From JANLQX01 sp031381685 (GTDB lineage: Bacteria > Actinomycetota > Acidimicrobiia > Acidimicrobiales > JANYDT01): DNA of 14,553 nucleotides. The notes under the pieces were generated by a model. The model was given only the letters and a program-made list of their open reading frames with translations, had not been told where the DNA came from and did no database searches. Shown piece after piece: positions 1 to 7,400 of the stretch. The stretch spans positions 1-14,553 of the forward strand of contig JANMYF010000186.1 of assembly GCA_031381685.1 (NCBI GenBank), written 5' to 3'. The number at the start of each line of letters is the position of its first letter. Position 1 is the first letter of the stretch. A program made the translations under genes and the position numbers.

Positions 1-1
1 G

Positions 2-1164
2 GTGCTTCGTTATCTGACCGCCGGTGAGTCCCACGGGCAGGCCCTGACCGTGATCTTGGAGGGGCTGCCGGCTGGTCTTGCCATCACCACCGAGGAGATT
101 GCCGTGAGCTCGGTCGACGTCGGCTCGGCTACGGCCGTGGGCCGCGGATGCGCTTTGAGCAGGACGAGGTCACGCTCCTGGGCGGTGTCCGCCCAGGGCG
201 GACGCTGGGATAGCCCGTGAGCGGGATGATCGCGTACACCGAATGGCCGAAGTGGCAGGAGGAGATGAGTGCCGGACCGGGGGCCACCACGAAACCGCTG
301 ACCCAGCCGCGCCCCGGCCACGCCGACCTCACAGGCATGCAGAAGTACGACTTCGATGACGCCCGCAACGTGCTCGAACGAGCGAGCGCACGGGAGACCG
401 CGGCCCGGTGTGCCGCCGGTTCGCTGGCGAAGGCCCTTCTCGGCTCGATCGGGGTCGATGTTCTCTCCCACGTGATCCAGATGGGTCAGGCGCGGAGCAC
501 GTCGGAGCGTCGACCGAGTCCGTCGGATCTCACACGGGTCGACGAGTCGCCTGTTCGGTGCTTCGATGCAGCCGCCGAGGCGCTGATGATCGAAGAGATC
601 AAGGCGTGCGCAAAGGATGGCGACTCACTCGGCGGCATCATCGAGGTGCTGGCGTACAACGTGCCGGTCGGGCTCGGGAGTCATGTGCACTGGGACCGCA
701 AGATCGATGGTCTCCTTGCCCAGGCGCTGGCCTCGATCCAGGCGGTCAAGGGAGTCGAGATTGGTGACGGGTTCGAGGTCGCCGGTCGGCGCGGAAGCGC
801 AGCGCACGACCCGATCGTGTGGGATGCGACCGCGTCGACCTACCGGCGCGAGTCCACGCTCGCCGGTGGCACCGAAGGTGGCATGACCACGGGCGAACTG
901 CTCGTGGCGCGTGCGGCGATGAAGCCGCTCGCCACCTTGAACAGGCCGACCCTGGCGACGGTCGACACGGCGACCAAAGAGGCCACGGTGAGCTTCAAGG
1001 AGCGCACCGACGTGACCGCGGTCCCTGCACTCGGTGTCGTCGGCGAAACGATGGTCGCGCTGGTCCTGGCCGCCGAGGCCCAACGGAAGTTCGGTGGCGA
1101 CACCGTGGCGGAGTTCGTCCGGAACCACCGGTCCTACGTCGAGTACCTCGCGGCGAAGCAGTAA
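2..1164 (+). pseudogene. aroC: Chorismate synthase, broken by a 1-nt deletion and an in-frame stop
   Basis: Chorismate synthase makes chorismate from 5-enolpyruvylshikimate-3-phosphate using reduced FMN, the last step of the cytoplasmic shikimate pathway. The GTG at position 2 opens with MLRYLTAGESHG, the classic family start. The frame holds to about codon 35 (EEIAV) and then loses homology. From GAG at 106-108 the family sequence resumes one frame over (ELGRRRLGYGRG), so one base is missing at about 104-107. That second frame meets TAG at 211-213, where the family has Ser in LGSP (TCG to TAG would explain it), then runs open to TAA at 1162-1164. It carries the ASARET signature, the VDESPVRC and GSHVHWDRK segments and a C-terminal RTDVTAVPA motif. 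With one base restored the gene is 388 codons including stop, the normal size. Residues just after the TAG (SGMIAY before TEW) also look less family-like. Identity is near certain; whether the damage is biological or a sequencing error cannot be told here. Confidence 0.92.
217..1164 (+). CDS. aroC: Downstream open fragment of aroC (chorismate synthase without its N-terminus)
   Basis: This is the longest uninterrupted piece of the broken aroC, 315 residues from a GTG two codons after the TAG. It is listed because automated annotation may call it as a gene. It lacks roughly the first 72 residues, including the GESHG signature and the Arg-rich RRRLGYGRG segment involved in FMN/substrate binding. 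As an independent protein it should therefore be inactive. No Shine-Dalgarno-like sequence stands in front of the GTG or of the ATG at 226. I read it as part of the full-length aroC feature rather than a separate gene. Confidence 0.5.
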   Translation: MSGMIAYTEWPKWQEEMSAGPGATTKPLTQPRPGHADLTGMQKYDFDDARNVLERASARETAARCAAGSLAKALLGSIGVDVLSHVIQMGQARSTSERRPSPSDLTRVDESPVRCFDAAAEALMIEEIKACAKDGDSLGGIIEVLAYNVPVGLGSHVHWDRKIDGLLAQALASIQAVKGVEIGDGFEVAGRRGSAAHDPIVWDATASTYRRESTLAGGTEGGMTTGELLVARAAMKPLATLNRPTLATVDTATKEATVSFKERTDVTAVPALGVVGETMVALVLAAEAQRKFGGDTVAEFVRNHRSYVEYLAAKQ

Positions 1165-1176
1165 GCGCCCACGACA

Positions 1177-1749
1177 TTGCGGTCCGCCTCACGACGAAGG
1201 CCCGTTCAGCCGGCCTCGCCTCGCCACATCTCGCTCGTCGGCATGATGGGGTCGGGGAAGTCAACGGTCGGTCATGCGCTGGCGCGTCGACTCCGCCGCC
1301 CGTTGCTGGACACCGACGCCGAGATCGTCACTGCCGTCGGCATGCCGATCGCGCAGATCTTTGCGACCCACGGCGAGGCGTGGTTCCGGGCGAAGGAGTC
1401 CGAGGTGATCTCCGACTTCCTGGCCACGCAGACTCCGGCCGTCCTGTCGCTCGGCGGCGGCGCAGTGATCGCCGAGCACAACCGGTTGCTGCTCCGCTCG
1501 TGGTCGGACGTGGTGTGGCTCCGTGCTTCGCTCGACACCTTGGTCACCCGCGTCGGGACCGGAGCCGGACGGCCGGTGCTGGCGGGCGATCCCGAGGGAG
1601 TGCTCCGGCGACTGATCATCGAACGTGCCCCGCTCTATGCCGATGCGGCCGGCATCATCGTGGAGGTGGATGACCGTCCGACGCAGGTGGTCGTTGCTCA
1701 GATCATCCGGGCCGTCGAACAGGCGAGGCGCTCCAACGATGCCATGTAG
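1177..1749 (+). CDS. aroK: Shikimate kinase
   Basis: Phosphorylates the 3-hydroxyl of shikimate with ATP, two steps before AroC in the cytoplasmic shikimate pathway. The 190-residue product shows the full site: Walker A GMMGSGKST (residues 22-30), the shikimate-binding Asp in LLDTDAEI (D47), Arg in WFRAKE (R71), the SLGGGA loop (91-96), the lid Arg in GRPVL (R132) and Arg in RAPLY (R150). Length is slightly above the usual 165-180 because of about 15 basic N-terminal residues. The TTG at 1177 is the only usable initiation codon between the aroC stop, in the same frame 12 nt upstream, and the Walker A loop, so the start is forced despite no clear ribosome binding site. The gap implies co-transcription with aroC and probably translational coupling. 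The aroB gene that often follows is missing; a convergent gene begins 36 nt downstream. Confidence 0.95.
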   Translation: MRSASRRRPVQPASPRHISLVGMMGSGKSTVGHALARRLRRPLLDTDAEIVTAVGMPIAQIFATHGEAWFRAKESEVISDFLATQTPAVLSLGGGAVIAEHNRLLLRSWSDVVWLRASLDTLVTRVGTGAGRPVLAGDPEGVLRRLIIERAPLYADAAGIIVEVDDRPTQVVVAQIIRAVEQARRSNDAM

Positions 1750-1774
1750 CGCCGAGGAGCGAACCTGGTGCCGT

Positions 1775-1792
1775 CAACTGTCGGCTCAGTTG
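1775..1792. terminator. Small inverted repeat at the aroK / GGDEF-EAL convergent junction
   Basis: Perfect 6-bp arms CAACTG and CAGTTG flank a 6-nt loop, between the 3' end of aroK and the 3' end of the opposing gene. The right arm overlaps that gene's stop codon (1786-1788). The position suits a bidirectional terminator, but there is no T-run on either side and the stem is short, so this is a weak candidate. Confidence 0.25.
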
Positions 1793-4167
1793 GGGGGAAG
1801 CTCGATCGTCAGCGTGGCCGCAGGAGTGGCCGGCGAGATGTCGCCGACCGCGACGGCGTCCGATGGACGTGCCTCGAGCCAGTCGAGAAAGGCCGATGCC
1901 GACATCGGTCGGGCGATGAAGTAGCCCTGTGCGGCATCGCAACCGAGCTCGGCGAGAGCGCTGAGCGTCTCGCCGTCCTCGACACCTTCGGCGACGACCG
2001 ACAGGCCGAGGTTGTGGCCGAGGTCCACGGTCGATCGCACGATCGACCGGTTCACCTGGTCATCGGTGAGCGTCTTGACGAAGGAGCGGTCGATCTTGAG
2101 CTCGTCCACCGGCAGGCGTTGGAGGTACGACAGCGACGAGTAGCCGGTGCCGAAGTCGTCGATCGAGAGACGAAAGCCGATGGACGCGAGCTCGTTGAGC
2201 ACCTCGAGACCGCGTCGGTGATCGCTCATGACCGCGCTCTCGGTGAGCTCGAGCGTGATGTACTCCGCCGGAGCGTCCTCCTCGCTGACGATTCGCCGCA
2301 CTCGCTCGACGAACTCGCCCTCGGTGAGGTTCGCCGCGGAGATGTTGACGGAGACGGACAACTCCCGGCCTTCCTGCATCCAGACGCGCAGCTGGCGGGC
2401 GGCCTTGCGCAGGACGTCGTCGGTGAGAGGTGCGATCACGCCGGTCTGCTCGGCGATGCTGATGAAGGTATCCGGGCGGATCGGACCCTTCGTCGGATGA
2501 GTCCAGCGAAGGAGCGCTTCGACGCCCATGACTTCGTCGGTGGCCAGGTTCACCTTGGGCTGGTAGTGCAGTTCGAGCTGTGATGTTCCGATCGCCGACC
2601 GCAGATCCGACAGCAGTTCGAGACGGGCCGGGTCACTCGGGTCGTTCTCAACGGCGTAGCGAACCCATGGCAACCGGTTGCGCTTCGAGTTGTACATCGC
2701 CACGTCGGCGCTGCGCAGCAGTCGCTCCGGGTCTTCACCATCGGCCGGGAAACGGGCGATACCTATGCTGGCTCCGACGGTGATGAGGAGTCCGTCGATC
2801 GAGACCGGTTGACTGAAGGCGGCGAGCAGCTTCTCCGCGACCTCGACGTCGCCGGACGGACTCGACGTGCTGATCACGACGGCGAATTCGTCGCCGCCGA
2901 GTCGGGCGATGGTGTCGTTCTCCCGGAGCACGCCGCGCAGCCGCCGGGCGATCTCGACGAGGAGTCGGTCCCCGTTCGAGTGGCCGAGGGCGTCGTTCAC
3001 TTCCTTGAAGCGGTCGAGGTCGAGCACCATGAGGGCCACCTCGGCACCCGGCGCGCTTCGCTTGGCGTGGAGCACGGCCTGCTCGAGACGGTCTTTGAGG
3101 AGCCGGCGGCTGGGGAGGCCGGTGAGCTCGTCGGTGAGCGCCTGCTCGAGACGACCCCGCTCGCTGCGTGCCGAGGACCGCGCCATGACGAGGAGGAACA
3201 ACCCGGTGAAGAGCGGGCCGAAGGTCGACGGACCGAGCCCGTCGAAGAGGGAGTTCGCGCTGCGATTCTTGACAGCCACGACCCAGTCGTTCTCGTTGCC
3301 GATGCTGTTGGCCCGGATCCAGGAGGTGCGACGCCCGTCGACGTTGAGCGAGCCACGCACGGCCGCTGCAGGAACGCGGAGGACGAACGAGTCGGCGTCG
3401 GGGGCGGGCCCACGCCGCATCGTCTCGTTCGCCGCGGACCTGGAGTCGATTTCGGTGGCACCCGTTGCGGCGTTGATGAGCAGTGTGGGATAGACCCGTC
3501 CGCCCAGGCTCCGACGCAGTCCGTCCAGGCGGGTGCGGGCTTCGAGCACGCCGACCTTGCGACCGTCCTCACCGATTACGGGAGTAGCGACGGCGATCAC
3601 CGGCTCGGACGTGCCGATGCCGAGCGGCTTGGAGATGGTGATCGTCCCCGGCGCTCCCCAGAACGCTGCACTGACATGGGCGGCGGCAACCGGTAAGTCC
3701 GCGACGTCCGACGGTCCGATGGGTGCCGGGACGGCGGACCCGCCGGTCGTCATCATCGCCGTTCCATCCGGGTTGTACACGGTGAGCGAGACGAGGCGCA
3801 GCGACGAGATGTTCTGGAGGTACTCGAGGCTCTCCTCGACCCGGCGCCGACGAGCGGAGGACTGCGCGGCGGTGAGCGCTGCCTCGTTCGAGGGGCGGAG
3901 TGCTCCGGCGAGGTCGGCCTGCCGGGCGGTCGCCCGCAGCGCGATCGAGATCCCGCTGTAGAACGAGTCGAGCTGCTGTGCTGCGGTGTCGACCTCGGCG
4001 GTAAGGACCCGATCGAGGTTGTCGATGGCTTTGGGCCGTTCGAGAAGCGCGCCGTTGGCGATGCCACCCACGAGCATGACGATCCCGACCAGCGACGTCA
4101 GATTTCGCCGGCTCCGAGCCTGCAGCCGTTCGGTGACCAATCGGAAACGGCCGTCGGGAGAAGACAC
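1786..4167 (-). CDS. Membrane-anchored GGDEF-EAL c-di-GMP cyclase/phosphodiesterase with Cache-like sensor
   Basis: A 793-residue signalling protein that should make and/or break cyclic di-GMP at the inner face of the membrane in response to an external cue. Order: short basic N-terminus; TM1 about 23-42; an extracytoplasmic region of about 270 residues resembling a double Cache sensor; TM2 about 316-329; GGDEF domain from about 346; EAL domain from about 535. The GGDEF signature is exact at 424-428. An RxxD inhibitory-site motif (R415, D418) stands the expected five residues before it, suggesting product feedback. The EAL domain keeps EALLRW (E550), NISAANL, ELTES, DDFGTGYSS (D670, D671), ELKIDRSF and VVAEGVE, so both halves look competent; such proteins often favour one activity, which sequence alone does not settle. 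The GTG start at 4167 lacks a visible ribosome binding site but precedes TM1 sensibly. The gene is divergent from the A2M-pbpC unit and convergent with aroK. The sensed ligand is unknown. Confidence 0.93.
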   Translation of the reverse strand: MSSPDGRFRLVTERLQARSRRNLTSLVGIVMLVGGIANGALLERPKAIDNLDRVLTAEVDTAAQQLDSFYSGISIALRATARQADLAGALRPSNEAALTAAQSSARRRRVEESLEYLQNISSLRLVSLTVYNPDGTAMMTTGGSAVPAPIGPSDVADLPVAAAHVSAAFWGAPGTITISKPLGIGTSEPVIAVATPVIGEDGRKVGVLEARTRLDGLRRSLGGRVYPTLLINAATGATEIDSRSAANETMRRGPAPDADSFVLRVPAAAVRGSLNVDGRRTSWIRANSIGNENDWVVAVKNRSANSLFDGLGPSTFGPLFTGLFLLVMARSSARSERGRLEQALTDELTGLPSRRLLKDRLEQAVLHAKRSAPGAEVALMVLDLDRFKEVNDALGHSNGDRLLVEIARRLRGVLRENDTIARLGGDEFAVVISTSSPSGDVEVAEKLLAAFSQPVSIDGLLITVGASIGIARFPADGEDPERLLRSADVAMYNSKRNRLPWVRYAVENDPSDPARLELLSDLRSAIGTSQLELHYQPKVNLATDEVMGVEALLRWTHPTKGPIRPDTFISIAEQTGVIAPLTDDVLRKAARQLRVWMQEGRELSVSVNISAANLTEGEFVERVRRIVSEEDAPAEYITLELTESAVMSDHRRGLEVLNELASIGFRLSIDDFGTGYSSLSYLQRLPVDELKIDRSFVKTLTDDQVNRSIVRSTVDLGHNLGLSVVAEGVEDGETLSALAELGCDAAQGYFIARPMSASAFLDWLEARPSDAVAVGDISPATPAATLTIELPPN

Positions 4168-4211
4168 GGACGAAGTATCGGCATGCGGGGAAGAACACCT
4201 AAGTGCTTTCT

Positions 4212-4233
4212 CGTTCGGCGGGGTCGCCGAACG
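4212..4233. promoter_or_regulatory. Perfect 9-bp inverted repeat in the divergent intergenic region
   Basis: Arms CGTTCGGCG and CGCCGAACG enclose the 4-nt loop GGGT. The repeat lies 45 nt upstream of the GGDEF-EAL start and 171 nt upstream of the A2M start. It could be a regulator's operator or a stem-loop in the GGDEF-EAL 5' leader. No T-run follows on either strand, so an intrinsic terminator is unlikely. No -10/-35 pair could be assigned with confidence in the whole gap 4168-4403. The structure is plain; the role is inferred. Confidence 0.4.
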
Positions 4234-4350
4234 CCCGGGTCACTCGAGTCGAAGAGCCGGGAACCGGATGCACGTCGGGCGGCGTCCTACAACCGAGCTG
4301 GCTGAACGGCTAGAACACACCTCCGTGGGCGCACGGGATTGGAGATCACG

Positions 4351-4379
4351 GGTGACCGTGGGACCCGGTCCTGGTCACC
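4351..4379. promoter_or_regulatory. Nested inverted repeat just upstream of the A2M gene
   Basis: Outer arms GGTGACC (4351-4357) and GGTCACC (4373-4379) enclose inner arms GGACC (4361-4365) and GGTCC (4367-4371). Together they form an imperfect palindrome ending 24 nt before the A2M start codon. The place suits an operator overlapping the transcription start or a 5'-leader hairpin controlling expression of A2M and pbpC. Function is inferred from position and symmetry only. Confidence 0.35.
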
Positions 4380-4393
4380 GAACGGGCCACAAC

Positions 4394-4398
4394 AAGGA
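4394..4398 (+). promoter_or_regulatory. Ribosome binding site of the A2M gene
   Basis: AAGGA lies 5 nt before the ATG at 4404. It supports that start, which also gives a complete Sec signal peptide. Confidence 0.6.
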
Positions 4399-4403
4399 CG
4401 GCT

Positions 4404-7400
4404 ATGAGGCAGTTTCGCAACGACCAGACCACCGGTGCACTCGGCGTGACCGCCGAAACCTCCGGGAAGCGCCTCCGTGGCCGAGCGGCCATGGCGGTGC
4501 TTGCCGTTCTCCTTGCGGCGGGTGTCCTTCCACCGGTGGCGCAGGCGGCGAGCTCCGGTGGTTCGGCGGCCCCGGGATCGGTCGGGGGGTCCTACGCCAG
4601 TCTGCAGGTCCCGAAGGCGGACGTGTCGTTGCGAGTGGTGCTGGCGACCCCGACGGGTCGCCTGCGCGCGGCGGATCGGACCGTTCTGCGCTGGCTCTTC
4701 GATCGGCCGGTGACCGCGCTCGGCGACATCGACGGACAGCTCGATCCCTCGCCATTCGTGAAGATCACGCCGCGGGTCGACGGGTCGTTCCGCTGGGCGT
4801 CCACCCGCACGTTGCTGTTCGAGCCGGATGCAACGCTCCCGCTGGCCACCGCCTTCACGGTTACGGTGACCGGATTGAAGGCGCTCAACGGCACGACGCT
4901 GGCGACACCGTCCATCACGACGTTCGAGACCCCACGCCCGCAGTGTTCGTTCGCCGGTTCTGAAGGCGTTCAGACCGCCGACGATGGACTTCGCACGTTG
5001 CGGTTGACCTGCCTCCCGAACGTCCGCGGCGAGGTCCTCGCGGCAAACACGACGATGGAGTTCCGGCCCGTCAAGGTGAGCATCGACCGGTACCGGCCGA
5101 CGGCAGAAGAACTCGCTGTCATGCGGGCCAAGGACTCCGTCGGAACGCAAGCGTTCGAAGACCGCCTGGCTGCGACGGCCACGAGGACCACGATGGCATC
5201 GAAGGTGTCGTTCGTGCGCGACGAGCGGTGCACCTTCGATGACCCGCAGTCTGGGGTGTGCACGGTGGTTTCTCTCGAGAAGACCCCTCCGGCCGATGCG
5301 CGCATCTGGGCGGTGCTCGGAAGCGGGATCGTGTCCGACGCCGGACCTCTGGCCGCGCTCCCTCGCTCCGTCGCCGGGCCGGCCACGCTCCGCACGCCGT
5401 TCCTGGTGACCCGCGGATGTCGGAATGGGTGCGACCCCGAGTCGATCAAGCCGCTGGACATTCTCGGCGTGAGTCCTTTCGGTCGGGCTCTCGACGGAAT
5501 GATACGTGTACGTAACACCAAGACAAACGCCGTGACGACGTATGCGACTCCGGCAGACGCGTCCGACGACCTGTCGAGCAGCGACGTGCTGCAAATGAAT
5601 TGGGCCACCTTCGAGCCCGGTGGGTCCTACGAGATAGCGGTGAGCAAGGACACGCCGACACTTGACGGCACGCTCGGCTACGACGCTGTTCGGCTCGTCA
5701 GCTTCGGCCGCTTTTCGACCTTCACGCAGGTACCCGGGGGTGAGCTCGTCGTTGAGCCGGCCGTTGCATCGATTCGCGCCAGGGTCCGCAACGTGACCTC
5801 GCTCGACGTGATCTCGCGCACCGTGGCCCCGGCGGACATCGTCAAGATCGCCCGGTCCTACGCCGGCCTGCCCAAGGCCAAGCCGCTTTCGCTGGCGAAG
5901 GAGACGCCGCGGGCGGTCCCGATCGGCACGGCCGTCGATCAGACGGGCATCCAATCGGTTCGTCTCGGAGGGCCGGCCAAGGATGCCACTGCGAAGAAGG
6001 AACGCGGGGTGTTCCTGGTCGCGGTGCGTCCCGGCGCGATCGTCCCTGGCTCGCGCTACAACGGCAACGGCACGCCCTTCGTGACGCTCGGCTCGCGACG
6101 CGACCGCGACGTGGGCGGGGTCCCCGGATGGCAGGTCATGCTGGTGCAGCGGACCGACCTCGGCGTCACGATCAAGGCCTCGCGATCGAACGTCGTCGTC
6201 GCGGTCACGTCGCTATCCACGGGAGAACCGGTCAAGGGCGCGTCCGTCTCGCTCTTCGCCGAGGGCAAGGCGTCGTACTGGTCGGGCAAGACGAACGTGG
6301 ATGGTGTCGTCACCGCACCGCCGCATCCTGACCGCGGCTGCGGCTCGTGTGATGTGGTCGCAATCGTCGAAGCGAAGAGTGGCGGAACCGATGACACGGC
6401 GTATGCCCAGACCCGCTGGCGTACGTGGGGTGACGACTACTCCTACGAGTTCGACGAGAGCTCGGCTTCGGCCCAGGAGTTGGCGGAGCGCAAGGAGCGG
6501 TTGGCCCTTGACGCCAAGCTGACCCCGGGCGCCACGCTGAAGGGCTCGATGTTCACCGACCGCGGCGTCTACCGGCTCGGTGACCGCGTGCACGTCAAGG
6601 GCGTCCTCCGAATGGAGGAACTGGAGAAGATAAGCGCGCTTCCGAAATCGATCGCGGAGCTCCCGCTGACCGTTCAGGACGGTCGTGGTGCTCGCATCGT
6701 GAAGCGGTCGGTGAAGGTGTCGCCCGCCGGATCGTTCGACCTCGCCTTCACCGTTCCCGCCGGGGCGTCCCAGGGCGTGTACTCCGTGAACGTCCCGGGC
6801 GCCTATGCGTCGTTCCTCGTCACCTCGTTCCGCCGACCGGACTTCGTGGTCGACATGAAGGCTGGCGCGCAGGCCATTCGCGGCGACGACCTGAGTGCCG
6901 CCGCCACCAGTCGGTATCTCTTCGGAGCACCGCTCGCTGACGGTTCCGTTCGATGGGACGTCGGCATCTACACCTCCTACGTGACCCCGCCGGTGAAGGT
7001 GAAGGGGCTCGACCCGAACTCGTTCTCGTGGGACTATCAGTGCTTCTACGACGCCAACGACACCTGCGCACCCGACTCGCCCAACGAGCTCTCGAAAGCG
7101 TCTCTCCCGGAGACGATCGGCGCGGGCGGGGTGACCACGGCGACAGGATCGTTGCCGGTCGAGACCCGACGCCACCGTCCGCTCGAAGTCACGTTCGAGG
7201 CCGAGGTCTCCGACGTCAGCCGACAGGCGTTCGCCGCTCGGGCCAGCACCGTCGTCTACCCGGGTGAGTTTCTGTTCGGCGTGCGCCGGACTGGTTCGTT
7301 CGCCCGCGCCGGCGAGGCGCTCACGGCGGAGATCGTTGCGGCCACGCCCAAGGGCGCGGTGATCGGTGCTGTCAAGGGCACGGCGAAGTTGTTCCGGTGG

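Noticed and set aside
100..220. Programmed frameshifting or stop readthrough in aroC
   Set aside because: No slippery heptamer is visible at the shift, and an additional in-frame TAG would also need to be read through. Mutation or sequence error is simpler.
100..240. Insertion-sequence remnant as the cause of the aroC lesion
   Set aside because: No inserted bases, terminal repeats or target duplication; the shift is a single missing base plus a point change.
1768..3696. Two long + strand open frames (1768-2583 and 2809-3696) opposite the GGDEF-EAL gene
   Set aside because: Shadows of the GGDEF-EAL coding sequence, with no family resemblance.
4404..4553. Lipobox or Tat signal on the A2M
   Set aside because: There is no Cys near the cleavage site (AQA|AS) and no twin-Arg motif; a plain Sec signal peptide fits.
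4287..5954. A 555-codon open frame on the - strand across the divergent gap and the A2M 5' end
   Set aside because: Composition is Arg/His/Gly-rich without domains, and it overlaps well-supported signal peptide and MG1 coding sequence on the other strand.
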